DNA from: Mucilaginibacter sp.
Lineage (GTDB): Bacteria > Bacteroidota > Bacteroidia > Sphingobacteriales > Sphingobacteriaceae
Assembly (NCBI GenBank): GCA_028288025.1
Contig: JAQBOM010000030.1
Coordinates: forward strand, 1-64,000
DNA: 64,000 nt
Reading direction: 5' to 3'
Below the pieces are notes generated by a model, which made no database searches, was not told where the DNA came from, and was given only the letters and a program-made list of their open reading frames with translations. Shown one piece after another: positions 36,994 through 45,447 of this stretch. A program made the translations under genes and the position numbers. How positions within the stretch are numbered: the first letter of the stretch is position 1; each line of letters opens with the position of its first letter.

Positions 36994-37001
36994 CAAATAT
37001 A
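36994..37001 (-). promoter_or_regulatory. Candidate -7 box of dxs
   Basis: TATATTTG on the minus strand matches TAnnTTTG, about 90 nt upstream of the dxs start, in the gap shared with scpA. Confidence 0.4.
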
Positions 37002-37085
37002 ACACTGCCTGCCAACCCTCATTCGGTAATAATATTTACTCATTTACAACACTTTCAATCTTTTAACCTTTATTTTTGGGCGCTG

Positions 37086-37838
37086 ATGTCAGAAGAAAAT
37101 TTCGAAATAAAACTACCGCAGTTTGAAGGCCCCTTTGATCTGCTGCTTTTTTTTATTGAAAGGGATGAATTAGAAATACACGACATTCCTATCGCCCGCA
37201 TTACCGACGATTTCCTGGATTACCTCCATCAAATGGCGAGCCTGAACATGGAGATCGCCAGCGAGTTTATTTTTGTGGCGGCTACGCTGATGCGCATTAA
37301 AGCAAAGATGCTGCTGCCCAGGTACGAATCTGAAAGCGATGGGAACGAAGCAGACACCAAAGAGGAGCTGATAAGGAAACTTATCGAGTATAAAAAGTTC
37401 AAGGAAATATGCATCGAACTTTTGCCCCTGGAAGATGAAAGATTTAAACAGGAAAAGCGCGGTAATATCAGGCTCGACATTGAACAGGCCGACACGGTGC
37501 CGACACCGGGCGAAGAGCTTTCGGAACTTAGTTTGTATAAGTTAATGATGGTTCATGAAAGGATGATGAAGCGTTTCCTAAACAGGAGCGAGGAGGTCAC
37601 TCATACGGTAATTCAGTATCCTTATACGATCGAGCAGCAAAAGAAGGCAATAGGGGAACTGCTGAAGATCAATAAAATGATGGATTTTAAAGCGATCGCC
37701 GGCAATTCAGAAAATAAGGTGCATTTTGTTTATAATTTTTTAGCTGTGCTTGAAATGCTGCAGCAGGAGATCATTGCCATACAGGTTGGGTTGGGTTATA
37801 ATAATTTCAGGATATCGATGAAAGAGATTGGCGATTAG
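37086..37838 (+). CDS. scpA: Segregation and condensation protein A (ScpA)
   Basis: Kleisin subunit of the bacterial SMC-ScpAB condensin complex that compacts and separates chromosomes. It has 250 residues from the ATG at 37086 (MSEENFEIKLPQFEGPFDLLL). The N-terminal FEGPFDLLLFFIERDELEIHDIPIA is the hallmark SMC-neck-binding motif, followed by the middle helix region (ASEFIFVAATLMRIKAKMLLP) and a C-terminal winged helix. The 96 nt upstream in frame include an ATG but no conserved sequence. scpB and smc are not in the window. Confidence 0.95.
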   Translation: MSEENFEIKLPQFEGPFDLLLFFIERDELEIHDIPIARITDDFLDYLHQMASLNMEIASEFIFVAATLMRIKAKMLLPRYESESDGNEADTKEELIRKLIEYKKFKEICIELLPLEDERFKQEKRGNIRLDIEQADTVPTPGEELSELSLYKLMMVHERMMKRFLNRSEEVTHTVIQYPYTIEQQKKAIGELLKINKMMDFKAIAGNSENKVHFVYNFLAVLEMLQQEIIAIQVGLGYNNFRISMKEIGD

Positions 37839-37921
37839 AGGCTAAGAGATTAGCCCTGCCGCTTTCTCTTTCGAACTTTCGGATAAAAATACTAATCTCT
37901 GATCTTCAACCTCTAATCTCT
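37823..37921. repeat. Inverted word repeat between scpA and glyA
   Basis: AGAGATTGGCGATTAGAGG and CTAAGAGATTAG (37823-37852, overlapping the last scpA codons) are mirrored at 37891-37921 by ACTAATCTCTGATC and ACCTCTAATCTCT. Confidence 0.65.
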
Positions 37922-37927
37922 TTTTCC

Positions 37928-37935
37928 TACATTTG
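37928..37935 (+). promoter_or_regulatory. -7 box of glyA
   Basis: TACATTTG matches TAnnTTTG, 17 nt before the glyA ATG at 37953. It sits directly after the right arm of the word repeat. Confidence 0.6.
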
Positions 37936-37952
37936 CGCCGTTTATAAATTTT

Positions 37953-39227
37953 ATGAAAAGAGACAAATTAATTTTTAAGCTATTGGATGAAGAGCAGCAA
38001 CGCCAGGAAGAAGGTATAGAGCTGATTGCATCCGAAAATTTTGTTAGCCGGCAGGTAATGGAAGCAGCAGGTTCTGTTGCTACAAACAAATATGCCGAAG
38101 GATTACCGGGCAAGCGTTATTATGGCGGATGCGAGGTAGTTGATGAAATTGAAACAATAGCGATAGAACGGGCCAAACAACTATTCAATGCCGAATGGGC
38201 AAATGTGCAGCCGCACTCCGGGGCGCAGGCCAATGCCGCGGTTATGCTTGGCTGTTTGAAACCCGGCGATAAGATTTTGGGTTTCGATTTGTCTCACGGA
38301 GGCCACTTAACACATGGGTCGCCGGTAAATTTTTCAGGAAAATTGTATGAGCCGCATTTTTACGGGGTAAAAAAGGAAACCGGTTTGGTTGATTACGACC
38401 AGCTTAAAAAGGTAGCCCTAAAAGAAAAGCCCAAAATGATCATTTGCGGGGCTTCGGCTTATTCACGCGATTGGGATTATGAATTTATACGTAAGGTTGC
38501 CGACGAGATTGGCGCTTTGGTATTGGCCGACATTTCGCACCCGGCAGGCCTGATTGCCCGCGGTTTGCTAAACGATCCGATGCCGCATTGTCATATCGTA
38601 ACAACAACAACGCATAAAACACTACGCGGCCCGCGTGGCGGGATGATATTGTTAGGGAAAGATTTTGAAAACCCGTTTGGCCAGAAAACACCGAAAGGCG
38701 AGACAAAAATGATGTCGGCTGTTTTGGATATGGCTGTGTTCCCCGGTACGCAGGGCGGCCCGCTGGAGCATATCATAGCTGCTAAAGCGATCGCATTTGG
38801 CGAAGCTTTAACAGACGAGTACATGAAATATATTTTGCAGGTTAAAAAGAACGGCGCCGCAATGGCTGAAGCCTTTACCAGCCGTGGCTACGAAATTGTT
38901 TCGGGTGGCACGGACAATCATTTGATACTGATCGACCTGCGGAATAAAAATATTACCGGCAAAGCCGCCGAAAACGCGTTGGTAGCTGCCGATATTACCG
39001 TAAATAAAAACATGGTACCTTATGACGATAAATCACCGTTTGTTACCTCGGGCATCAGGGTGGGCACAGCTGCCATCACTACACGCGGCCTAAAAGAAAA
39101 GCAAATGGACCATGTGGTTGAACTGATAGACTCAGTGATCAATGACCCCGGGAATGAGGATATTTTGAAAAAAGTCAGGAAAAAAGTCCACAAGCTAATG
39201 GAGGAATATCCTTTATATAAGAATTAA
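37953..39227 (+). CDS. glyA: Serine hydroxymethyltransferase
   Basis: PLP enzyme interconverting serine and glycine with tetrahydrofolate, the main source of one-carbon units. It has 424 residues. ELIASENFVS, NKYAEGLPGKRYYGG, NVQPHSGAQAN, and the PLP lysine in TTTTHKTLRGPRGG are all typical. The C-terminus (TSGIRVGTAAITTRG) is intact. It is preceded by its own promoter in the gap after scpA. Confidence 0.98.
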   Translation: MKRDKLIFKLLDEEQQRQEEGIELIASENFVSRQVMEAAGSVATNKYAEGLPGKRYYGGCEVVDEIETIAIERAKQLFNAEWANVQPHSGAQANAAVMLGCLKPGDKILGFDLSHGGHLTHGSPVNFSGKLYEPHFYGVKKETGLVDYDQLKKVALKEKPKMIICGASAYSRDWDYEFIRKVADEIGALVLADISHPAGLIARGLLNDPMPHCHIVTTTTHKTLRGPRGGMILLGKDFENPFGQKTPKGETKMMSAVLDMAVFPGTQGGPLEHIIAAKAIAFGEALTDEYMKYILQVKKNGAAMAEAFTSRGYEIVSGGTDNHLILIDLRNKNITGKAAENALVAADITVNKNMVPYDDKSPFVTSGIRVGTAAITTRGLKEKQMDHVVELIDSVINDPGNEDILKKVRKKVHKLMEEYPLYKN

Positions 39228-39346
39228 AAACGACCATGTGTATAACTTAAATCATATTTAAATAAACAAGCAACTTTTTGTGATGTTATAACGTTTACCC
39301 ATTATAACATTCACCGGAAACTTTTAACGCTTAAACACGTTAACAG

Positions 39347-39769
39347 GTGGAGATCGTAAATAATTTATATAACGTGGAAGAAGGATTAAATATTCATGTA
39401 CTTGTGGTTGATGATAATCAAATAAATAGGCTGCTCATTGACAAAGTCCTGTCAAAATGGGGCGCTAGCATCGATTTTGCCGGGAATGGATTAGAGGCTA
39501 TTGAAAAGATAGAAAGTAACCGGGATTACGACGTTGTATTAATGGATATCCATATGCCTGAGATGGGCGGTATAGAAGCGACCCGGATGTTACGCAGCAA
39601 AAACGAGACATATTTTCAGCGATTACCCATAATCGCCCTTACAGCTTCAATGCTTACCAGCGAGCGAAGCGTGATCGAAGAGGTTGGGATGGATTATATC
39701 ATAAAGCCTTTCGACCGTAAAAACTTGTATGAAAAGTTAAGCCGCTTTCAGAAGGTTGAGAAGGCGTAA
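39347..39769 (+). CDS. Stand-alone response regulator receiver protein
   Basis: A 140-residue receiver (REC) domain with no output domain. The acidic pair is VVDDNQ, the phosphoacceptor Asp is in DVVLMDIHMPEMGG (near residue 67), the switch Thr is in IALTASML, and the Lys is in YIIKPFD. The composition is like the receiver of a hybrid kinase or a single-domain CheY/Spo0F-like relay protein. The start is GTG at 39347; there is no Met before the conserved core. No kinase gene is adjacent. Confidence 0.85.
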   Translation: MEIVNNLYNVEEGLNIHVLVVDDNQINRLLIDKVLSKWGASIDFAGNGLEAIEKIESNRDYDVVLMDIHMPEMGGIEATRMLRSKNETYFQRLPIIALTASMLTSERSVIEEVGMDYIIKPFDRKNLYEKLSRFQKVEKA

Positions 39770-39862
39770 GGTTTAGGTGAAGGGCGAAAGCTAAAATGTA
39801 TTTGTCTTGTGTTAAATCGTTTAAATCAGCGAAATCCAATAATCATTTAAGAATCAGCGGTC
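39769..39862. repeat. Word repeats between receiver gene and comF
   Basis: GGCGAAAGCT (39783-39792) is the reverse complement of a word at 16179-16188. Further on, AAATCAGCG (39823-39831) recurs as GAATCAGCG (39851-39859), the second copy inside the last codons of the comF gene. Confidence 0.5.
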
Positions 39863-40554
39863 GCGTAAGCGATAGTAGCGATGCTTAATTTCAAACCATC
39901 AACTTTAAACAGTTGCGTGCCGCAGGCTTCGAGGGTTGAGCCGGTAGTAATAATATCATCCACCAGTAAAACGTGCTTACCTGCCAGCCTTTCCGGGTTT
40001 TTAACAACAAAAACGTCCTGCATATTCTCGAACCTGGCAAACCGCGATTTATGCGTTTGTGTTTCAGTTGCTGATAAACGCACGAGGTTGTCACATTCTA
40101 CAGCTGCATTTAATTTTTGCGCGAGGCCTTCTGCAAAACAGGCGCTTTGGTTATAACCGCGCTGTCGCATTCTTTTTTTATGCAACGGAACCGGCACAAT
40201 CACGTCCACGGCTTTGAAAACATTATTTTTAATGAGCTGCTCACCTGCAATTTTCCCTAATAAATTACCCAGCTGATGCACGCCCTTATATTTAAACTGG
40301 TGCATTAAATTTTGGACCTTCCCGCCTTTTGTAAAGTAATATAGGGCGTAAGCGCCTTCCAATTGAAGCTTTCCCCAAAATTGCTGCGCTACTATGTTAT
40401 CGGGCTGCTGGTGAAAATTTGTGAATGGTAAGTTATAAAGACATGCGGTACAGATCAGCTGTTCATTCGCTATAAGGCCTTCGCCGCAGGCCGCACAAAG
40501 CTCGGGGAACAATAGGGAAACAAAATCTGCTAAATAACCCTGTTGCATTTTCAC
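39847..40554 (-). CDS. ComF family phosphoribosyltransferase-like protein
   Basis: A 235-residue protein of the ComF/GntX type. An N-terminal zinc-ribbon (CAACGEGLI...LICTACL) is followed by a type I PRTase domain with the PRPP loop VLLVDDIITTGSTL and KRMRQRGYNQSA (family signature). It is linked to DNA uptake in competent bacteria and thought to help in processing of imported DNA; the biochemical role is not settled. It is 25 nt downstream of rlmN on the same strand, likely one transcript. Confidence 0.92.
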   Translation of the reverse strand: MKMQQGYLADFVSLLFPELCAACGEGLIANEQLICTACLYNLPFTNFHQQPDNIVAQQFWGKLQLEGAYALYYFTKGGKVQNLMHQFKYKGVHQLGNLLGKIAGEQLIKNNVFKAVDVIVPVPLHKKRMRQRGYNQSACFAEGLAQKLNAAVECDNLVRLSATETQTHKSRFARFENMQDVFVVKNPERLAGKHVLLVDDIITTGSTLEACGTQLFKVDGLKLSIATIAYATADS

Positions 40555-40579
40555 GCAATGAATTTAGTGCAGATTTTTA

Positions 40580-41650
40580 TTATACCGAAACTTTTTCTTT
40601 TTCCTTTATTGCCAACTGGCCGCAGGCGGCATCGATATCTTTACCGCGGCTTCGGCGTATATTAGTGTTTATACCCTGTTTGCGCAAATGTTCGGCAAAT
40701 GCCTCGGTCTTGTCTTCACCCGCGTTGATGAAGCTGGCAAATGCGATGGGATTATATTCGATGATATTGACTTTGCAGGGAAGATGTTTGCAAAAACGGG
40801 CCAATTCTTCCGCGTCCTTCAGCGTATCATTAAATCCGTCAAAAACAATGTATTCGTAGGTTACCGGGTTTTTTGTTTTCGCGTAGTAATATTTCAATGC
40901 TTCGGCCAGGGCCTTTAACGAGTTTTGCTCATTGATGGGCATAATGGTATTCCGCTTTTCATCATTTGCAGCGTGTAACGACAGGGCAAGGTTAAATTTA
41001 ACCTGGTCATCGCCCAGTTTTTTTATCATTTTGGCTATACCGGCGGTTGAAACCGTGATTCTTTTGGCAGCCATATTAAGCCCGTCTTCCGAAGTTAGCT
41101 TATCGACCGATTCCAGTACATTCTTGTAATTAAGCAGCGGCTCGCCCATGCCCATGTATACAATGTTCGATAGTGGTATCCCGTAATTCTCCCGCGCCTG
41201 CCTGTCTATCAGCACTACCTGGTCGTAAATTTCGTCGGCATTCAGGTTACGTTTACGTTCCATATAACCTGTCGCACAAAATTTACATGTGAGGCTGCAA
41301 CCCACCTGGGATGACACACAGGCCGTCATTCGGCCCGGTGTTGGTATTAAAACGCCCTCAATTAAGTGAGTATCATGCAGAATAAAAGAATTTTTTATAG
41401 TTTTATCCGCGCTAAACTGGGAGTTGTGAATTTGAACATGATTGATGACGAAATTTTCATCAAGCTTGTTGCGGAATTCTTTTGGCAGGTTGCTCATCTC
41501 TCCGAATGAGAAACAGGATTTTTTCCAAAGCCATTCATACACCTGTTTAGCCCTGAAGCTCTTGCCTTCGGCGAGCCTGTTGGCAAATTGTTCCTGCATG
41601 GCTTCCAGGGAAAGACTGCGGATATCAATTTTATTGTTGGGGGGATTCAC
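40580..41650 (-). CDS. rlmN: 23S rRNA (adenine2503-C2)-methyltransferase RlmN
   Basis: Radical SAM enzyme methylating C2 of A2503 in 23S rRNA and A37 of some tRNAs. It has 356 residues. The 4Fe-4S cluster motif CxxxCxxC is seen as CSLTCKFC, in SSQVGCSLTCKFCATG. Also present are GMGEPLLNY, the SAM-binding HAAN and RSRGKDIDAACGQLA with the second catalytic Cys. It is the upstream gene of the rlmN-comF pair and divergent from the amidohydrolase gene. Confidence 0.97.
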   Translation of the reverse strand: MNPPNNKIDIRSLSLEAMQEQFANRLAEGKSFRAKQVYEWLWKKSCFSFGEMSNLPKEFRNKLDENFVINHVQIHNSQFSADKTIKNSFILHDTHLIEGVLIPTPGRMTACVSSQVGCSLTCKFCATGYMERKRNLNADEIYDQVVLIDRQARENYGIPLSNIVYMGMGEPLLNYKNVLESVDKLTSEDGLNMAAKRITVSTAGIAKMIKKLGDDQVKFNLALSLHAANDEKRNTIMPINEQNSLKALAEALKYYYAKTKNPVTYEYIVFDGFNDTLKDAEELARFCKHLPCKVNIIEYNPIAFASFINAGEDKTEAFAEHLRKQGINTNIRRSRGKDIDAACGQLAIKEKEKVSV

Positions 41651-41712
41651 AGTGCAAAGTTACGGATTTTAAAAAACTATGTTTTAAAGAAAAAAATTTT
41701 ATATTTTGGAAA

Positions 41713-41752
41713 ACCAACCTCATATATTGAAGTTATATATACTTGGGTTGGT
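41713..41752. promoter_or_regulatory. Dyad in the divergent rlmN/amidohydrolase gap
   Basis: ACCAACC (41713-41719) and GGTTGGT (41746-41752) form an inverted repeat with an inner ATATAT pair (41722-41727, 41735-41740), 36 bp before the amidohydrolase ATG. This could be an operator for one or both genes, or a cruciform. Confidence 0.45.
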
Positions 41753-41787
41753 CATTATTAGCTGATATAATAGTATAATTTATACTA

Positions 41788-42963
41788 ATGAAAAGTTTTA
41801 AAGCCGATTACGTATACCCTGTTTGTGCCGATCCAATAAAAAACGGAATTGTTACCGTTGATGATTCCGGTAGAATTATTTCAGTAACCGACCCGGTTAC
41901 CCCGTCTGAACCCAATAATATTCCTGTTAAAAAACTTAGCGGAATTATTTGCCCCGGATTTGTCAATACCCACTGCCACCTGGAGCTTTCGCACCTGAAA
42001 GGGAAAATTGAGCCGCGAAAAGGGCTCATCAATTTCATAAAAGACATTCAAAAGACAAGGAAGGCCGATAACGCTGAAATACTTGATGCCGCCGCCGAGG
42101 CTGATTCAACTATGTATGAAAATGGTATCGTGGCCGTTGGCGATATTGTCAATACAAACATCAGTATCCCGGTTAAAGCCAGGAGTAAACTACACTATCA
42201 TAGCTTCGTTGAAACATTTGGTTTTGTGCCCGCCCAGGCAACCGAAGTGTTTGAAAGGGCTTTAAACTTGCTGAACGAGTTTAAACCGACGCCGTGTTCC
42301 ATAACACCGCATGCGCCTTATTCAGTATCGAAAGAGCTGTTTAAACTGATCAAAAATTATAGCGAGGACCGACCGAACCTGATCAGCGTGCATAACCAGG
42401 AGAACGAGGAAGAAAACAAATTTTACAGGTATAAGCTCGGCGGCTTTAACGACCTGTACGCTGATTTCGGAATAGATATCAGTCACTTTAAACCCCAGGC
42501 CCGGAACTCCCTGCAATCCATGATCCCCCTGTTAACCAATAAGCAGAAAATATTGCTGGTGCATAATACCTGTACCAATTTAAAAGACATTTACTTTTTA
42601 AAACGGTTCGACCGCAATATCAACTGGTGCTTTTGTCCCAACGCGAATTTGTATATCGAGAATATGCTGCCAAAAGTGGAGCTGTTTTTAGGCCAGGGAT
42701 ATAATATCACGCTTGGCACGGATAGCCTGGCCTCCAACAATGATCTATGCATCCTGAGCGAGATGCGCGTCCTGCAACAAAAATATCCTGTGCTGACCAC
42801 CGCGCAATTAATAGAATGGGCCAGCCTTAACGGTGCCAAATATTTTGATATTGATGACGAGAAAGGCTCGCTGCAGGCAGGCATGACCCCCGGCCTAAAC
42901 CTCATAACCGGCCTGGATGGTTTGAGGCTTACTCCCGATAGTAAAGTAACGCGGTTGGTGTGA
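41788..42963 (+). CDS. Amidohydrolase, deaminase-like (SsnA/MtaD group)
   Basis: A 391-residue cytosolic metal-dependent hydrolase. Ligands: FVNTHCHLELS (HxH), SITPHAPYSVS (His in the family's PHxPYT-like position), ISVHNQENEEENKFY (His followed by the acidic helix typical of deaminases), LLVHNTCT, CPNANLYIE and LGTDSLASN (Asp). This is the subtype II amidohydrolase pattern of guanine, S-adenosylhomocysteine and aminofutalosine deaminases. The specific substrate cannot be settled from sequence alone; futalosine-pathway deaminase is one candidate. Divergent from rlmN. Confidence 0.85.
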   Translation: MKSFKADYVYPVCADPIKNGIVTVDDSGRIISVTDPVTPSEPNNIPVKKLSGIICPGFVNTHCHLELSHLKGKIEPRKGLINFIKDIQKTRKADNAEILDAAAEADSTMYENGIVAVGDIVNTNISIPVKARSKLHYHSFVETFGFVPAQATEVFERALNLLNEFKPTPCSITPHAPYSVSKELFKLIKNYSEDRPNLISVHNQENEEENKFYRYKLGGFNDLYADFGIDISHFKPQARNSLQSMIPLLTNKQKILLVHNTCTNLKDIYFLKRFDRNINWCFCPNANLYIENMLPKVELFLGQGYNITLGTDSLASNNDLCILSEMRVLQQKYPVLTTAQLIEWASLNGAKYFDIDDEKGSLQAGMTPGLNLITGLDGLRLTPDSKVTRLV

Positions 42964-43070
42964 GGTTGTAAAAGTTGTAGAGGTTGTAGTTGTTGAAAAG
43001 GGTAAAAAACATTATTGATTTGGTTTAGTTTTTTATAATTACAACATTTACACCCTTACAACTTCTCAAA
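42962..43070. repeat. Inverted word repeat between amidohydrolase and acylphosphatase
   Basis: GAGGTTGTAAAAGTTGTAG with AGGTTGTAGTTGTTG (42962-42996) is mirrored at 43037-43070 by ATTACAACATTTAC and CCTTACAACTTCTC. It begins right at the stop codon of the amidohydrolase. Confidence 0.65.
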
Positions 43071-43075
43071 CTAAC

Positions 43076-43354
43076 ATGAAGCACCTCGATATTATAGTAA
43101 AAGGTAAAGTGCAGGGCGTTTTTTTCAGGGCTTCAACCAAAGCGGTCGCCGACCAGCTGGGGGTAAAGGGCTATATTAAAAATGACCCGGGCGGTGATGT
43201 TTCTATCGCTGCCGAGGGCAGCCAGATGGTGCTTGATATGTTCCTGGAGTGGTGCCATGAAGGGCCTGAGGATGCCAAAGTAACTTCTGTTGAAAGCCAT
43301 GAGGGCGAATTAAAAAACTATCGTAATTTTGATATCGCAAAGGGGCTTAAATAA
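43076..43354 (+). CDS. acyP: Acylphosphatase
   Basis: A 92-residue enzyme hydrolysing acyl phosphates such as acetyl or carbamoyl phosphate. The signature GKVQGVFFRAST (with the catalytic Arg) and the second motif (GYIKNDPGGDVSIAAEG, usually GWVRNxxDGxVE) contain the catalytic Asn. The length is exactly the family's 90-100 residues. It precedes the flippase by 26 nt and may be cotranscribed with it and dut. Confidence 0.93.
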   Translation: MKHLDIIVKGKVQGVFFRASTKAVADQLGVKGYIKNDPGGDVSIAAEGSQMVLDMFLEWCHEGPEDAKVTSVESHEGELKNYRNFDIAKGLK

Positions 43355-43380
43355 TCCTTCAAACTAATTTCCATTAATCA

Positions 43381-44868
43381 TTGTCGACCGCTAAAAAATT
43401 TGCCGGGCAAACAGCCATATATGGTTTAAGTACTATCGCCGGCAGGGTGCTTAATTTTTTTCTGACACCGGTTTATACTTACTCTTATTCAACCGGGGTA
43501 TATGGCGTCCTGACAACCATGTTTAGCTGGGCCTCCATTTTAAATGCTGTAATGGCATTTGGAATGGAAACTACCTTTTTCAGGTACCTGAACAAGCATA
43601 GCGACAACCAAAAGAAAGTTTATAACAACGCCTTTGCCTCGGTATTCTCAATTACGCTTGTTTTTTTACTGCTCACGCTACCCTTCATAGGCCATATAGC
43701 GAATTTTATTGACGTCGGTAAAGGCACCACTCACAAGGATTTTATAACATACATCGATTATTTTATAGCCATATTGGTCATTGACGCATGGTGCGTTATT
43801 CCGTTCGCAAAGATCCGTGCCGAGGGTAAGCCGGGTAGGTATGGCATTATTAAATTTATAAATATTGTTATTTTTATTTCCCTTAACCTCATTTTTATTT
43901 GGTTAATACCTTATTGGATCAATCATCATTTAACCGGCTCGGTTTGGTTAAGCCATTGGTTTGCAAAAGGATGGGTGGGGTATGTATTTGTTTCGAACCT
44001 GATAGCAAGTATCATAACATTATTGTTGTTGTTGCCCGAATTTCTGAAAATAAGGTTTGATTTTGATAAGAAAATGCTATCCGAAATGTATGCGTATAGC
44101 TGGCCCGTGCTAATAGCCAATCTGTCGTTTATAGTAAACGAAAATCTTGATAAGTTACTGCTTGGAAAACTATTGCCGCAAGGAATAAGCTTGCATGAAG
44201 TTGGTGTTTATGGCGCTTGCGCAAAGCTGTCGTTGTTCCTGAGCATTTTTGTTCAGGCTTTCCGTTTGGGAGCTGAACCATTTTTCTTCAGTCACGCTAA
44301 AAATAAAAATGCCGGTCATACCTACGCACGAATCATGGATTATTTTGTGATTGCCATTTGCGCCATATTTATTGGCTTAATAGCAAATATCGAGATACTT
44401 AAATATTTTATTTCAAATAAAAGCTACTGGGTTGGGTTGCCGGTGGTACCCCCGTTACTTTTCGGCTACGTAAGCCTGGGTATTTACATGAATTTATCGG
44501 TATGGTACAAACTGTCCGATCAAACAAAATACGGCCTATATATTTCGGGTGTTGGCGCTATTCTTACCATTATATTGAATGTGCTGTTTATACCCAAGTA
44601 TAGCTACATGGCGTCGGCCTGGATATCATTGATAGCCTATGCCACCATGATGGTACTGTCATACCTGTGGGGTCAAAAAAATTATCTTATCCCGTACAAT
44701 CTTAAAAAGAACCTGGCGTATATCATTTCGTCGGTCGTAATCGTTTATTTATCATTCAGCATATTTAAGCGGAATATATTTGCGGGCAACGCACTTTTAG
44801 TTTTATTTGCGGGTACGGCACTTTATTTTGAGTGGAAAGATTTAAAAGCGACATTTATTAAACCATGA
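43381..44868 (+). CDS. MOP-superfamily polysaccharide flippase (Wzx-like)
   Basis: A 495-residue inner-membrane protein with about 14 TM segments, starting with STAKKFAGQTAIYGLSTIAGRVLNFFLTPVYT, the typical first helix of polysaccharide/O-antigen transporters (PST family). It likely flips lipid-linked oligosaccharide to the periplasm. The start codon is TTG at 43381; no ATG fits. The next gene, dut, overlaps its stop (ATGA). No glycosyltransferase genes are adjacent, so it is separate from a full O-antigen cluster. Confidence 0.9.
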   Translation: MSTAKKFAGQTAIYGLSTIAGRVLNFFLTPVYTYSYSTGVYGVLTTMFSWASILNAVMAFGMETTFFRYLNKHSDNQKKVYNNAFASVFSITLVFLLLTLPFIGHIANFIDVGKGTTHKDFITYIDYFIAILVIDAWCVIPFAKIRAEGKPGRYGIIKFINIVIFISLNLIFIWLIPYWINHHLTGSVWLSHWFAKGWVGYVFVSNLIASIITLLLLLPEFLKIRFDFDKKMLSEMYAYSWPVLIANLSFIVNENLDKLLLGKLLPQGISLHEVGVYGACAKLSLFLSIFVQAFRLGAEPFFFSHAKNKNAGHTYARIMDYFVIAICAIFIGLIANIEILKYFISNKSYWVGLPVVPPLLFGYVSLGIYMNLSVWYKLSDQTKYGLYISGVGAILTIILNVLFIPKYSYMASAWISLIAYATMMVLSYLWGQKNYLIPYNLKKNLAYIISSVVIVYLSFSIFKRNIFAGNALLVLFAGTALYFEWKDLKATFIKP

Positions 44869-45299
44869 CGATCCGGATCATCAATAAATCAAAAAACAGC
44901 CTGCCGGCTTACGAGACCACACACTCAGCCGGGATGGACCTGCGCGCGGATGTTGAAGAAGCCATAGTGCTTAAACCGATGGAGCGCAAGCTGTTGCCAA
45001 CCGGTTTATTTATTGAGCTGCCCGAAGGATTTGAAGCACAGATACGCCCGCGCAGCGGCCTGGCGTTTAAACATGGGATTGGCATTGTAAATTCGCCCGG
45101 CACCATTGATGCTGATTACCGGGGCGAGATCAAAGTGCTGCTCATCAATTTTTCGGACCAGGATTTTGAGATCAAAAACGGCGACAGGATAGCCCAGATG
45201 ATCGTTGCCCGTCACGAAAAGGTAAACTGGCAGGAAGTTGAGATATTAAATGAAACCATCCGCGGCGTAGGTGGTTATGGTCATACAGGGACTGCGTAA
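44865..45299 (+). CDS. dut: dUTP diphosphatase
   Basis: Homotrimeric dUTPase cleaving dUTP to dUMP and PPi, keeping uracil out of DNA. It has 144 residues with all five motifs: AGMDLRAD, RPRSGLAFKHG, NSPGTIDADYRGEI, GDRIAQMIVARH and the C-terminal arm RGVGGYGHTG. The ATG overlaps the flippase stop by 4 nt, so translation is coupled. The AAAAGTC tandem starts at its stop codon. Confidence 0.98.
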   Translation: MTIRIINKSKNSLPAYETTHSAGMDLRADVEEAIVLKPMERKLLPTGLFIELPEGFEAQIRPRSGLAFKHGIGIVNSPGTIDADYRGEIKVLLINFSDQDFEIKNGDRIAQMIVARHEKVNWQEVEILNETIRGVGGYGHTGTA

Positions 45300-45331
45300 A
45301 GTCAAAAGTCAAAAGTCAAAAGTCAAAAGTG
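45297..45331 (+). repeat. AAAAGTC tandem repeat
   Basis: Four copies of AAAAGTC in perfect tandem plus a fifth ending in G, starting at the TAA of dut and running to 45331. A second word set (45343-45374) follows and is mirrored inside the next gene at 45459-45490. Confidence 0.85.
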
Positions 45332-45447
45332 GAGTTGGAGTCGAGAATCAAGCGCCAGAAAGCAAGACAGAAGGATGGGAGAACAATAATATGAGTGTTA
45401 AGGAATTTACAGGTGTTGAGTTGAAGAATTTTACAGGAGTGTTTGGT

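Noticed and set aside
45297..45331. CRISPR-like array
   Set aside because: The AAAAGTC units are 7 nt in direct tandem without spacers, and no cas genes are near.
45271..45447. N-terminal extension of the TPR protein from 45271
   Set aside because: The extension is encoded by the dut end and the word repeat, has low-complexity lysine/serine sequence, and the internal ATG at 45448 gives a normal signal peptide.
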